Part shown: positions 36,935-46,485 of the stretch, one piece after another | Layout: each line of letters opens with the position of its first letter | Numbering within the stretch: position 1 is the stretch's first letter | Source: Myxococcales bacterium | GTDB lineage: Bacteria; Myxococcota_A; Polyangia; Haliangiales; Haliangiaceae | Assembly (NCBI GenBank): GCA_016707895.1 | Contig: JADJGV010000003.1 | Coordinates: forward strand, 372,001 to 436,000 | DNA length: 64,000 nt | Direction: 5' to 3' | Notes under the pieces: generated by a model | Told to the model about the DNA's origin: nothing | The model's input: the letters and a program-made list of their open reading frames with translations, nothing else | The model's database searches: none | Program-made: the position numbers and the translations under genes

Positions 36935-37468
36935 CTACTCGTCGGCGGGCGGCGCCGCCACCACCAGGTGGAACAGCCGGCCGTCGTCGACGCGGAAGTC
37001 GAACATGACGCCGCCGAAGTCGATCCACTTCGACGGGATCGGCGCGGCAGCGAGCTCGCCGGCGGCGACCGGCGCGCCATACGCGGCGCGGAGCTCGGCC
37101 TCGGTCGCGTCCCAGCCGAGGCCGTTGGGCAGCCGCAGCGCGAACGCGCGCCACGGCTCGTCCTCGTACCCGCCGGGCACGCCGCGGTACGCGTGGATCG
37201 CGTCGACGACGCCGCCGGCCAGCGCGATCGACAGCCCGTGGCGGTAGTACTGCATGAACTCGCCGTCGTCGCTGTCGGGGACGCCGAGCGCCGCCCGCAC
37301 CGCCGCCGGCGTCATGCCGAGCGCGATCGGCCCGGCCGACCGCCCCGGGATCGCGGTCACCGACGACGCGGTGACGACGACGCGGTTCGCGGGCGCGTCA
37401 GGCGCTCGCGACGAGCGCCCGCACCCGACGGCCAAGGCTAGCAGCGCGACGGCGACGATCCGGCTCAT
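36935..37468 (-). CDS. lipoprotein, unknown function
   Basis: A 177-residue protein from ATG 37468 (MSRIVAVALLALAVGCG). The lipobox is LAVGC with the Cys at residue 16. The mature domain has a repeated shape: GPIALGMTPAAVRAALGVPD, then a second DATEAELRAAYGAPVAAGE copy, each a turn plus helix preceding a strand. This is reminiscent of SmpA/OmlA-like (BamE-fold) modules that have G.t..eV...lG.P motifs. The identity with BamE itself is not claimed. The GGVMFDFRVDDGRLFHLVV ending fits the same beta-rich fold. TATCGT lies 6 nt upstream of the ATG. It follows the bkd E2 gene on the opposite side of its stop, but is read on the same strand. Confidence 0.8.
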   Translation of the reverse strand: MSRIVAVALLALAVGCGRSSRAPDAPANRVVVTASSVTAIPGRSAGPIALGMTPAAVRAALGVPDSDDGEFMQYYRHGLSIALAGGVVDAIHAYRGVPGGYEDEPWRAFALRLPNGLGWDATEAELRAAYGAPVAAGELAAAPIPSKWIDFGGVMFDFRVDDGRLFHLVVAAPPADE

Positions 37469-37474
37469 CGCGCG

Positions 37475-37480
37475 ACGATA
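37475..37480 (-). promoter_or_regulatory. -10 box TATCGT, 6 nt before the lipoprotein start
   Basis: On the minus strand TATCGT, then CGCGCG, then the ATG at 37468. No ribosome-binding site is present. Confidence 0.5.
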
Positions 37481-37497
37481 GCCTCGCGGACGCCCGC

Positions 37498-38805
<1,308 letters not shown>

Positions 38806-38806
38806 G

Positions 38807-39781
38807 TCACCACTCCAGGGTCTGGCGGATCGCGCCGAGGACGCGATCGGCGTTGGGCATGTACTCGTGCTCGAGCGTGTACGGGAACGGCGTGTCGAAG
38901 CCGCAGACGCGGGTGATGGGCGCCTCGAGGTGCTCCATCGCGCGCTCCTGGATCGACGCGATCAGCTCGGCGCCGAAGCCGCAGGTCTTGGGCGCCTCGT
39001 GGAGGATCACGCAGCGGCCGGTCTTCCTGACCGAGGCCAGGATGCCGTCGATGTCGAACGGCATCAGCGAGCGCAGGTCGAGCACCTCGACCGAGATGCC
39101 GGCCGCCTCGGCCTTGGCCGCGGTCTCCTCGGCGATCGACACCATGCCGCTCCACGCGATCAGCGTGACCTGGGTGCCGGGGCGGGTCACCGCCAGCTTG
39201 CCCAGCTCGAGGGTGTAGTCGCCCTCGGGCACCTCGCCCTTGCTGGCGCGGTAGATGCGCTTGGGCTCCATGAACAGCACCGGGTCGTTCTGGCGCATGC
39301 ACGCCAGCAGCAGGCCCTTGGCGTCGTACGGGTTCGACGGCGCGATCACCTTGAGGCCGGGCGTGTGGATGAACAGCGCCTCGGGCGACTGCGAGTGGTA
39401 GTGGCCGCCGCGGATGCCGCCGCCGACCGGCGTGCGGATGATGACCGGGCACGGGTACTGGCCGCCCGAGCGGTACCGGAACTTCGCCAGCTCGTTCACG
39501 ATCTGATCGAACGCCGGGAAGATGAAGTCGCCGAACTGGATCTCCGGCACCGGGCGCAGGCCGTACAGCGCCATGCCGATCGCGGTGCCGATGATGCCGG
39601 CCTCGGCCAGCGGCGTGTCGATCACGCGCTCGCCGCCGAACTCCTCGTAGAGGCCGCTGGTGGCGCGGAACACGCCACCGAACTTGCCGACGTCCTCACC
39701 GAGCACGACCGTGCGCGGGTCCTGGCGCATCTGCAGCCGCAGCGCGTCGTTGACCGCCTGGATGATGTTCATGACGGGCAT
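38807..39781 (-). CDS. bkdA2: branched-chain 2-oxoacid dehydrogenase E1 beta subunit
   Basis: A 324-residue transketolase-like E1beta. Characteristic segments are VVLGEDVGKFGGVFRATSGL, DTPLAEAGIIGTAIGMALYG, EIQFGDFIFPAFDQIVNELA, KFRYRSGGQYPCPVIIRTPV, HSQSPEALFIHTPGLKV and PITRVCGFDTPFPYTLEHEY. These closely follow mitochondrial BCKDHB (FGGVFRC, QFADYIFPAFDQIVNE, YRSG, HSQSPEAF). It binds thiamine diphosphate at the interface with E1alpha and joins with it to decarboxylate 2-oxoacids of Val, Leu and Ile. In myxobacteria the isovaleryl-CoA made here primes iso-fatty acids and several secondary metabolites. It lies 13 bp after E1alpha. Confidence 0.95.
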   Translation of the reverse strand: MPVMNIIQAVNDALRLQMRQDPRTVVLGEDVGKFGGVFRATSGLYEEFGGERVIDTPLAEAGIIGTAIGMALYGLRPVPEIQFGDFIFPAFDQIVNELAKFRYRSGGQYPCPVIIRTPVGGGIRGGHYHSQSPEALFIHTPGLKVIAPSNPYDAKGLLLACMRQNDPVLFMEPKRIYRASKGEVPEGDYTLELGKLAVTRPGTQVTLIAWSGMVSIAEETAAKAEAAGISVEVLDLRSLMPFDIDGILASVRKTGRCVILHEAPKTCGFGAELIASIQERAMEHLEAPITRVCGFDTPFPYTLEHEYMPNADRVLGAIRQTLEW

Positions 39782-39794
39782 GGGACTCTCCGCT

Positions 39795-40907
39795 CTAACC
39801 GTGGTGGTGGGGGGACTTGGTGCGGGCCTGGGCCATCAGCCAGGCCTTCTGCTCGCGGATGTGCCACGGCATCTCTTCGTAGACGTCGTCGAACATCGAC
39901 TCGACCGGCGGCGGCGGCGTCACGTCGGAGGCGGCCAGCGCGTCGGTGATCTCCTGGTTGTAGCGATCGATCAGGCCCTGCTCCCAGGCCTGGTCCCACA
40001 GCCCGCGGTGGGTCAGGTAGTTGCGCATCCGGTTGAGCGGATCGCGCTTCTCCCAGATCTCGGGCTCCTTGGGATCGCGGTAGACCGACGGATCGTCCGA
40101 GCTCGAGTGGCCCTGGACGCGGTAGGTGAGCGCCTCGATCAGCGTCGGCCCCTCGCCGGCGCGCGCCCGATCGATCGCCTCTTGCGCGACCTGCAGCACC
40201 GCGAGGATGTCGTTGCCGTCGACGCGGATGCCGGGCATGCCGTAGCCGACCGCCTTCGACGCGAAGGTCTTGGCCGCGGTCTGCTTCTCGCGCGGCACGC
40301 TGATCGCCCAGCCGTTGTTGCGGCAGATGAAGACGCACGGCGCCTTCCACACGCCGGCGAAGTTCAGGCCGACGTGGAACTCGCCGGTCGAGGACGTGCC
40401 CTCGCCGAAGTACACCATCGACACGTCGTCCTTGCCCATGATCTTCGCGGCGTAGGCCGAGCCCACGGCCTGCGGGATCTGGGTGCCGACCGGCGAGCTG
40501 ATCGACACCAGGTTCAGCCAGTTGGCCGAGTGGTGGACCGGCATCTGCCGACCCTTGACCGGATCGTTGGCGTTGCCGAACAGCTGATCGACGAACTGCT
40601 TGATGGTGTAGCCGCGGTAGAACCACGCGCCCTGCTCGCGGTAGCTGGGGTAGACCCAGTCGCTCATGCGCAGCGGCGCGGTGGCGAAGTGGGTGGCCTC
40701 CTCGCCGATCGACTTCATGTAGAAGCCGAGGCGGCCCTGCCGCTGCAACCGCATCATGCGGTCGTCCATGACGCGCACCAGCGTCATCTTGTCGAAGATG
40801 TTGCGCAGCACGTCGTCGGCGACGTCGGGGACGCGCGCGCCGGGGAGCACGCGGCCTTCGTCGTCGAGTACGCGGCGCAGGTCGTCCTGAGCTTGCACGG
40901 CTACCAT
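39795..40907 (-). CDS. bkdA1: branched-chain 2-oxoacid dehydrogenase E1 alpha subunit
   Basis: A 370-residue E1alpha, first gene of the bkd operon. Its segments SYREQGAWFYRGY, GRQMPVHHSANWLNLVSISS, the thiamine diphosphate motif GEGTSSTGEFHVGLNFAGVW, RNNGWAISVP, IRVDGNDILAVL, EALTYRVQGHSSSDDPSVYR and DVYEEMPWHIREQKAWL match mitochondrial BCKDHA closely. The Ser of GHSSSDD corresponds to the regulated phosphorylation loop of the mitochondrial enzyme. A GGAGG site stands before the ATG, so this operon uses a normal leader, unlike many neighbours. The His-rich tail (SPHHHG) is natural. Confidence 0.96.
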   Translation of the reverse strand: MVAVQAQDDLRRVLDDEGRVLPGARVPDVADDVLRNIFDKMTLVRVMDDRMMRLQRQGRLGFYMKSIGEEATHFATAPLRMSDWVYPSYREQGAWFYRGYTIKQFVDQLFGNANDPVKGRQMPVHHSANWLNLVSISSPVGTQIPQAVGSAYAAKIMGKDDVSMVYFGEGTSSTGEFHVGLNFAGVWKAPCVFICRNNGWAISVPREKQTAAKTFASKAVGYGMPGIRVDGNDILAVLQVAQEAIDRARAGEGPTLIEALTYRVQGHSSSDDPSVYRDPKEPEIWEKRDPLNRMRNYLTHRGLWDQAWEQGLIDRYNQEITDALAASDVTPPPPVESMFDDVYEEMPWHIREQKAWLMAQARTKSPHHHG

Positions 40908-41023
40908 GGGGCCTCCGCGCCGAGGGGGTCGGCGGTGGGGTTCGGTCGGCGACGCGGCGGCCCGCGTCGGCGCACGGTGTAGCGAGTGCCGTCCGCACGT
41001 GTCAATGGCGCGCGCGCGGCATC

Positions 41024-41049
41024 CGCGTGCGTCGCGCGCTACGCACGCG
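41024..41049. promoter_or_regulatory. inverted repeat between bkdA1 and the DUF4178 gene
   Basis: CGCGTGCGT-N8-ACGCACGCG is a perfect 9-bp inverted repeat in the 180-bp divergent region. It could be an operator serving either gene. CG-rich inverted repeats arise by chance in this DNA, so the call is tentative. Confidence 0.3.
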
Positions 41050-41087
41050 TCGCGCCGCAGTGCGCTATGGTCCGACCCGGAGGATCG

Positions 41088-41720
41088 ATGTTCACGATCT
41101 TGATCATCGCCGCGCTGGTGGTCGCGGTCGGCAGCGCCGGCTACGGCGCCGTCGCGTACCGCACCGAGAAGCGGCGCCGCGGCCTGGGCGGCGATCGCCC
41201 GGCGTTGCCGGCGCCGTCATCCGACACGCTGATCGAGCGCGGCCTGCGCGACCTGCGGGTGGGCGACGTCGTGACGATGGACGGCCGGGATCTGCTGTGC
41301 GAGGGCGCGATCTCGTACGACGAGGACGGCCACCGCTGGGTGTGCGGGCGCCTGGTCGACGGCCAGGAGGTGGTGTGGTGCGTGGTCGGCCTCGAGCGCG
41401 TCGGCTCGCAGGTGGTGCGGATGCTGACCGCCGACCCCACCGACGTCGCCGGCTATCCGCCCGAGGTGCTGGTGCTGGGCGACGTGCGGTTCACGCTCGA
41501 CAAGCGCGGCACCGCGACCTGCAAGCTGCACGGCGACGTCGGCGCGCTGCTCGGCAGCAAGAGCACCAAGCCCGAGGGCTCGGTCGAGCGCTGCCGGTGG
41601 TGGCTGTACCAGTCGTCGGGGGACGACACGGCGGTGGTCGAGCAGTGGGGCGCCGACTACCGCGTGCTGCGCGGCAAGAAGGTCGCCGGCGACACGATCG
41701 ATCTGATCCCGGGGTCGTGA
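41088..41720 (+). CDS. membrane-anchored DUF4178 protein
   Basis: A 210-residue protein from ATG 41088, with a GGAGG site 4 nt upstream and a TATGGT box further up (41066-41071). An N-terminal helix (FTILIIAALVVAVGSAGYGA) anchors it. The cytoplasmic part matches DUF4178: LRVGDVVTMDGRDLLCEGA, ISYDEDGHRWVCGRLVDGQE, VWCVVGLERVG, then WWLYQSSGDDTAVVEQWGAD and VLRGKKVAGDTIDLIPGS. Members often sit near spermidine synthase-like or PspA-like membrane proteins; no such partner is here. It is divergent from the bkd operon. Function is unknown. Confidence 0.87.
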   Translation: MFTILIIAALVVAVGSAGYGAVAYRTEKRRRGLGGDRPALPAPSSDTLIERGLRDLRVGDVVTMDGRDLLCEGAISYDEDGHRWVCGRLVDGQEVVWCVVGLERVGSQVVRMLTADPTDVAGYPPEVLVLGDVRFTLDKRGTATCKLHGDVGALLGSKSTKPEGSVERCRWWLYQSSGDDTAVVEQWGADYRVLRGKKVAGDTIDLIPGS

Positions 41721-41763
41721 CCGGCGGGCGCGGCGCGGCTGCGACCGATCGTCGCGGCGCGCG

Positions 41764-44700
41764 CTACGGGGCGTTCTTCATCGGCGGCGCCTGCAGCACC
41801 AGGGCCTGCACCGGCGCGGCGGTCACGGTGATGGTGGTGCAGCGCACCTCGAAGTCGGCGGCGCTGCTGAGCGTCGCGACGTAGGACTGGTCGCCGATGT
41901 CGCCGGCGAACGGCAGCACGCACGCGGTCGACGGGCCGGGGCGGACCGCGCCGATCCGCGCGTGGATGTCGTCGGGGCGGTAGAGCGCCTCGCCCGCCGC
42001 GACGCGGGTCGCCGGCGCCAGCGCGACCGCGGTGCCGATGTTGGCCCGCTCGACCGCGCGCACCCGGTCCATCAGCTGCGCGACGGTGCCCGGCAGCGGG
42101 CCGGCGGCGCCCTGATAGACGAAGACCTGGGCCGTGGGGATCTTGCCGCGGTCGGCGCGCACGATGACGTCGAGCAGGACGCCGTCGAGCGGCACCTCGA
42201 GCGCGACGTCGAGCGGCCGCGCCGCTGACAGCGTCACCGGCCGCGCCACCAGCACCTGATCGGCGAGCCGCGAGCGCGCGAACACCATCACCGTCGCCGG
42301 CCCCGGCGGCTGGGCGGCGAAGGCCCAGCCGTCGTCGAGGCGACGCCCGAACGACAGCAGCGCCGCCAGCATCGGCCCGCGCACGATCGCGACCGCGAAG
42401 ATCGACGCCCGCCGCGACAGCGCGACGGTGCGATCGTCGGTGGCCGTGGCCGGGACGGCGGTGATCCGCGCGCGCACGGTGGCGTCGACGCCGGGCCGCA
42501 CGCGCAGCTCGAGCGCCGGCCGGGCCAACCGCACCGGCTCGCTGCGCTGGTCGCCGACCGACGCCGCGGCGATCCACGCGCGCGAGGCGGTCAGCACGAA
42601 CCCGCCGTCGGGGCCCGAGGTGGCGGTCGCGAAAGGCGCGCCGAAGGTCGGCACGACCACGCTGTCGTAGCCCGCGAGCAGCTGCGCGGCGGCGGTGACC
42701 ACGGCGCCGGCCACCGGCCGCCCGGCCGCGTCGACGACCCGGCCCCGCACCTCGACCGCGTCGGCCGGCGCCGGTTCGCGCGGCAGCGCCGCCTGCGCGG
42801 TGGCGACCAGCGCGCGCCCGGCCGCGGGATCGCGGTCGACCAGCATCAGGCCGAGCTGCATCCGCAGCGCCTCGGTGCGCACGTTGCCGGCGCCGTAGGC
42901 TCGCTCGTAGCCGGTCAGCGCTTCGCGCATCAGCGCGATCGCGCGGTCGTGATCGCCGGGGTCGTCACGCCAGCCGCGGTAGCCGGCCTCGCGCATCGCC
43001 GCGATCCCGGCGCGCCGCCAGTCGGGCAGCGCGGTCAGCGCCGCGCGCGCGCGGCCCAGCCGCTCGATCGCGCGGTCGATCTCACCGGCGCTGGCGTCGA
43101 GATCGGCGACGGTCATCTCGAGCGCCGCGGTGAGCAGCGCGTCGTCGCCGGCGCGCTGGATCGCCGCCCGGGTCTGATCGACCTGGCGCTGGATCACGGG
43201 CAGATCGGTCGAGTTGGCGATGGTGCACTCGAGCACGCCGAGCCGCGCCATCGCCCGGATGCCGTCGGCGCTCGCCGCCTCGGCCGCGGTCGCGGTCTCC
43301 TCGAACAGCGGCACCGCGCCGGCGCAGTCGCCGGTGATCTGGACGACCGACGCCAGCGCCTCGAGGCCGATCGCCAGCGCCGGCGGGTAGATCGCGGCGA
43401 GCTCGCGGGCCTGCACCAGCGCGGCCTCGGCCATCGCCTTGGCGGCGGCGGGCTGCGGGCCGTGCGCGATCAGCCGCGCCCGCGAGGTCTCGACCACCAG
43501 CGCCGACAGGCGGGCTCGCACCGCGGCGTCGGCGGGCAGCGGCGGCATCGCGGCGCGGCGGCCGCTGCGGCAGGTGTCGGGCGAGGGCAGCAGATCCGCC
43601 GGGTCGGCGTGGCGCAGCGCGACTGGCGGGAGCTGCTCGAGCAGCCCGACCGCGCCGACCAGCTCGTCGCGCAGCCCGGCCAGGCACGCGATCCGCCCGT
43701 GGTGGTTCGGCGCGGCCGGCGTCGCGCACGCGTCCTGCCGCTCGCGGCGCCACGCCTCGCCGAAGCCGTCGAGCACGCCCGCGACCCCCGGCCAGGCCGG
43801 CTCGCCGGCGAAGCGCGCCGCCAGCCGATCGCGCACCGCCGGCGTCCACGCGGTGGCGACCCCGGCGTCGTCCAGCACGCAGGCCGCGGCGGCGGGCGCC
43901 GGGCGCCCGCGATCGCGACCGGCGACCAGCGCCGACGCGCCGGCGACGCCCGCCAGCACCACCGCGATCCCGGCCAGGCGTCCCGGCCGCCGGGTGCGCC
44001 GATCGAGCGCGGCCAGGAGCGCCGCCATGTCGGGCCAGCGCGCCGCCGCGTCGCGGGCCAGCGCGCGCACCAGCACCGGCCGCACCGCGCGCGGCAAGAC
44101 CGCGGCCGACGGCGCGCCGCGCTCGACGGCGGCGCGCATCTGCTCGAGCGTGTCGCCGCGGAACGGCCGCGCGCCGGTCAGGCCCTCCCACATCGCCACC
44201 GCGAACGCGAACTGATCGGCGGCGGGGCCGACCTGCTGCCCGGCGAACTGCTCGGGCGCCATGTACGCCGGCGTCCCCAGCACCGCGCCGGTGCGGGTCA
44301 GCGTCGTCGACAGATCGCCAGGGCGCGAGCGCGGCGCGGGCGTCGGCGTAGGCGGCGCGGCCATCGTCTCGTCGAGCGCGACCGACGCCGCGGCCGGCTT
44401 CGTGGGCGCCGACGGGGCCGCCACCGGCGCCGGCAAGGTCTCGGCGTTGACGTCGCTGTCGAAGCCGCGGGCCAGGCCGAAGTCGGTGACGACCACCTGG
44501 CCGTCGCGCCCGAGCAGCACGTTGGCCGGCTTGAAGTCGCGGTGCACCAGCCCGCGGGCGTGGGCGGCCACCAGCCCGGCGCCGGCGGCGCGCAGGCGCT
44601 TCAGCACCTCGGCCGGCGGCCGACGCTCGGCCCGCAGCCACTCGGCCAGCGTGCCGCCCTCGAGCAGCTCCATCGCCACGAAGTCGACGCCGTTGGCGGT

Positions 44701-45003
44701 GCCGACCTCGTAGACCGTGATGACGTTCGGGTGGCTGAGCTTCGCCATCGCCCGCGCCTCGCGCAACAGCCGCACCCGCGACTCCTCCGACGCGTCGCCG
44801 CGCAGCACCTTGATCGCGACCCGGCGATCGAGATCGGGATCGTGCGCGGCGTAGACCAGCCCCATGCCGCCGGCGCCCAGCACCCGCTCGATCGTGTAGC
44901 GCCCGAGCACGTCGCCCGCGCGGAACGAATCGGCCGCGCGCGCCGACGCGGCAAGGCTGGGCGCGCTGGTCGCGGTCTCGCCGAGCTCGTCGCCGGAGGC
45001 CAT
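41764..45003 (-). CDS. Ser/Thr protein kinase with activation-loop insertion, TPR region and beta-sandwich domain
   Basis: A 1079-residue protein. The kinase domain (about 35-335) has LGAGGMGLVYAAHD, VAIKVLRG, VHRDFKPAN, D174-F-G and YMAPEQ, and should be active. Between DFG and APE are 78 residues instead of about 25-30: an Ala/Pro/Thr-rich insertion (LPAPVAAPSAPTKPAAASVA and similar). A membrane helix (about 345-362, LAGIAVVLAGVAGASALVAG) separates a large outer region. Its first part (about 470-720) is TPR-like (AKAMAEAALVQARELAAIYP and similar). The rest starts with VRGRVVDAAGRPVAGAVVTA, a carboxypeptidase-regulatory-like beta domain. An extracytoplasmic sensor is likely. A TAAGCT box lies 9 nt before the ATG. 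Confidence 0.92.
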   Translation of the reverse strand: MASGDELGETATSAPSLAASARAADSFRAGDVLGRYTIERVLGAGGMGLVYAAHDPDLDRRVAIKVLRGDASEESRVRLLREARAMAKLSHPNVITVYEVGTANGVDFVAMELLEGGTLAEWLRAERRPPAEVLKRLRAAGAGLVAAHARGLVHRDFKPANVLLGRDGQVVVTDFGLARGFDSDVNAETLPAPVAAPSAPTKPAAASVALDETMAAPPTPTPAPRSRPGDLSTTLTRTGAVLGTPAYMAPEQFAGQQVGPAADQFAFAVAMWEGLTGARPFRGDTLEQMRAAVERGAPSAAVLPRAVRPVLVRALARDAAARWPDMAALLAALDRRTRRPGRLAGIAVVLAGVAGASALVAGRDRGRPAPAAAACVLDDAGVATAWTPAVRDRLAARFAGEPAWPGVAGVLDGFGEAWRRERQDACATPAAPNHHGRIACLAGLRDELVGAVGLLEQLPPVALRHADPADLLPSPDTCRSGRRAAMPPLPADAAVRARLSALVVETSRARLIAHGPQPAAAKAMAEAALVQARELAAIYPPALAIGLEALASVVQITGDCAGAVPLFEETATAAEAASADGIRAMARLGVLECTIANSTDLPVIQRQVDQTRAAIQRAGDDALLTAALEMTVADLDASAGEIDRAIERLGRARAALTALPDWRRAGIAAMREAGYRGWRDDPGDHDRAIALMREALTGYERAYGAGNVRTEALRMQLGLMLVDRDPAAGRALVATAQAALPREPAPADAVEVRGRVVDAAGRPVAGAVVTAAAQLLAGYDSVVVPTFGAPFATATSGPDGGFVLTASRAWIAAASVGDQRSEPVRLARPALELRVRPGVDATVRARITAVPATATDDRTVALSRRASIFAVAIVRGPMLAALLSFGRRLDDGWAFAAQPPGPATVMVFARSRLADQVLVARPVTLSAARPLDVALEVPLDGVLLDVIVRADRGKIPTAQVFVYQGAAGPLPGTVAQLMDRVRAVERANIGTAVALAPATRVAAGEALYRPDDIHARIGAVRPGPSTACVLPFAGDIGDQSYVATLSSAADFEVRCTTITVTAAPVQALVLQAPPMKNAP

Positions 45004-45023
45004 GGACGACGCAGCTTAGCGCA

Positions 45024-45956
45024 TCACAGCAGCGCCATCAGCCGCTCGGGATCGTCGGTCTCGATCCAGTCGACGCCGGCCGCCACCAGGCGCGCCACCT
45101 CGGCCGGCGCGCTGGCGGTACGCGACGGGTGCTTGCGGCCCGAGGCGCCCAGCGGGAACAGCGTGTGCGCGCCGACCGCGACGCCGCGCGCGTGCAGCGC
45201 CGCCACCGCCCCGGCGCCGATCAGCGTGTGTTCGGCGCCGACGACCCGCGTGCCGAGCAGCCGGCCGACGACGTCGGCGCCCAGCAGCCCTTCGAGCGCG
45301 ACGTGCGGGTTGGCCCGGGCCGCGTGCTCGGCCGACCGCCACGACCGCCACGGCGCCAGCCGATCCAGCACCGGCCGCGTGAAGTCGAGCATCGTGTCGT
45401 CGAAGCAGAACCCGACCCGCAGCGCCGGGTGCGCGCGCCGCGCGACCGCCAGCTTGCGCGGATCGAACGACGTCACGATCACCGCGTCGGTGGCGCGCGA
45501 CGCGGCGATCACCTCGGCGGTGCGCGCGGCGACGTCGGTGCGCCACCACCGCGGCAGCCCGAGCTTGATCTCGACGTTGATCGCGACCCGCCCGGCCAGC
45601 TCGGCCAGCACCTCGTCGAGGCGCGCGATCGGCTCGGGCCGCGCGTAGCGCATCACCACCGGCGGGCCGCCGCCGACCGCGCCGTACTCGAGCCGGGTGC
45701 CGACCCGCAGCCGGGCCAGCTGGTCCCAGGTCAGGTCGGCCACCGCGCCGCGGCCGTCGGTGAGCCGGTCGACGTCGGCGTCGTGGAACACCACCGGCAC
45801 GCCGTCGGCCGACAGCACGACGTCGAGCTCGATCGCCGGGATGCCCAGCGCCGCCGCACGGCGGAAGCCGGCCAGCGTGTTCTCCTGGTGCAGCCGCGGC
45901 ACGCCGCGGTGCCCGACCACCATCGGGCGCGGCGCGCCGGCCACGAAGGCGTTCAC
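45024..45956 (-). CDS. glycerophosphodiester phosphodiesterase
   Basis: A 310-residue TIM-barrel enzyme of the GDPD family, which hydrolyses glycerophosphodiesters to an alcohol and glycerol-3-phosphate. The signature is complete: VVGHRGVPRLHQENTLAGFR (catalytic His), then GIPAIELDVVLSADGVPVVF and HDADVDRLTDGRG (metal ligands and second His). Later come VAINVEIKL, AVIVTSFDPRKLAV and the ending WIETDDPERL. No signal peptide is seen, so it is cytoplasmic, like UgpQ. The GTG start at 45956 is backed by a TAGGGT box 6 nt upstream. The substrate may come from phospholipid turnover. It runs 20 bp upstream of the large kinase gene. Confidence 0.95.
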   Translation of the reverse strand: MNAFVAGAPRPMVVGHRGVPRLHQENTLAGFRRAAALGIPAIELDVVLSADGVPVVFHDADVDRLTDGRGAVADLTWDQLARLRVGTRLEYGAVGGGPPVVMRYARPEPIARLDEVLAELAGRVAINVEIKLGLPRWWRTDVAARTAEVIAASRATDAVIVTSFDPRKLAVARRAHPALRVGFCFDDTMLDFTRPVLDRLAPWRSWRSAEHAARANPHVALEGLLGADVVGRLLGTRVVGAEHTLIGAGAVAALHARGVAVGAHTLFPLGASGRKHPSRTASAPAEVARLVAAGVDWIETDDPERLMALL

Positions 45957-45962
45957 GCGCCG

Positions 45963-45968
45963 ACCCTA
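45963..45968 (-). promoter_or_regulatory. -10 box TAGGGT, 6 nt before the phosphodiesterase start
   Basis: TAGGGT is 6 nt from the GTG at 45956. A GTGACG hexamer 18 bp upstream may be the -35 box. A leaderless mRNA is predicted. Confidence 0.5.
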
Positions 45969-45988
45969 GCGCAGCCTCCGGGCCCGCG

Positions 45989-46336
45989 TCACTCGATCGC
46001 GGTCACGACGCCCTTGTGGACGCCATCGTCGGCGACCTTGAACGTCACCTTGTAGACCTGCCCTTGCTTGAGGCCGCCGATCGTGCCGGCCAGGCCGGGC
46101 TCGAACAAGAACGGGATGCTGGTCTTGGCCGCGTCCTCGAAGTGGACGTTCTCGACCATCGCGTCGCCGACGGCGGCGCGGTTCTTCGACCAGAACGACA
46201 GCATCGCGGTCTTGGTCGAGCCCTGGGCCAGCGCGGCGACGTCGACCTTCTCGGCCTTGGGGCCGGCCTTCTTGCCGCCGCAGGCGGCGGTCGCGAGGCC
46301 GATCACGAACACGGACAGGAGCAGCTTGGTCTTCAT
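45989..46336 (-). CDS. small lipoprotein, unknown function
   Basis: A 115-residue protein from ATG 46336. The signal peptide MKTKLLLSVFVIGLATAACG has its lipobox Cys at about residue 19, followed by GGKKAGPK. The mature part, about 95 residues, looks like a beta domain (MLSFWSKNRAAVGDAMVENV, SIPFLFEPGLAGTIGGLKQG, VYKVTFKVADDG). A GGAG ribosome-binding site stands about 5 nt upstream, so this gene is not leaderless. No family is recognised. It is convergent with nothing: the phosphodiesterase downstream is on the same strand, about 30 bp away. It diverges from the exported pair at 46486. Confidence 0.8.
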   Translation of the reverse strand: MKTKLLLSVFVIGLATAACGGKKAGPKAEKVDVAALAQGSTKTAMLSFWSKNRAAVGDAMVENVHFEDAAKTSIPFLFEPGLAGTIGGLKQGQVYKVTFKVADDGVHKGVVTAIE

Positions 46337-46485
46337 GCTCCGGGAGTCGGCCCACCGGCCGCGATGATCCGCGAAATCGACAGCCCCCGCGCTGCCGGTG
46401 CAACGCGCGACCGCGGCTACGGAATTCCCCGCCGCGCCGAGTCGATCGCGTGGCGACGGCCGCGCGGCCGTGGTACCGCAGCGCC

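Noticed and set aside
40986..41087. Upstream starts for the DUF4178 gene
   Set aside because: The frame is open upstream of 41088, but GGAGG is correctly placed before the ATG at 41088 and the membrane helix begins there.
46450..46485. Longer start (GTG 46450) for the exported lipoprotein
   Set aside because: It would put 12 residues before the signal peptide. The ATG at 46486 gives a regular lipoprotein signal.
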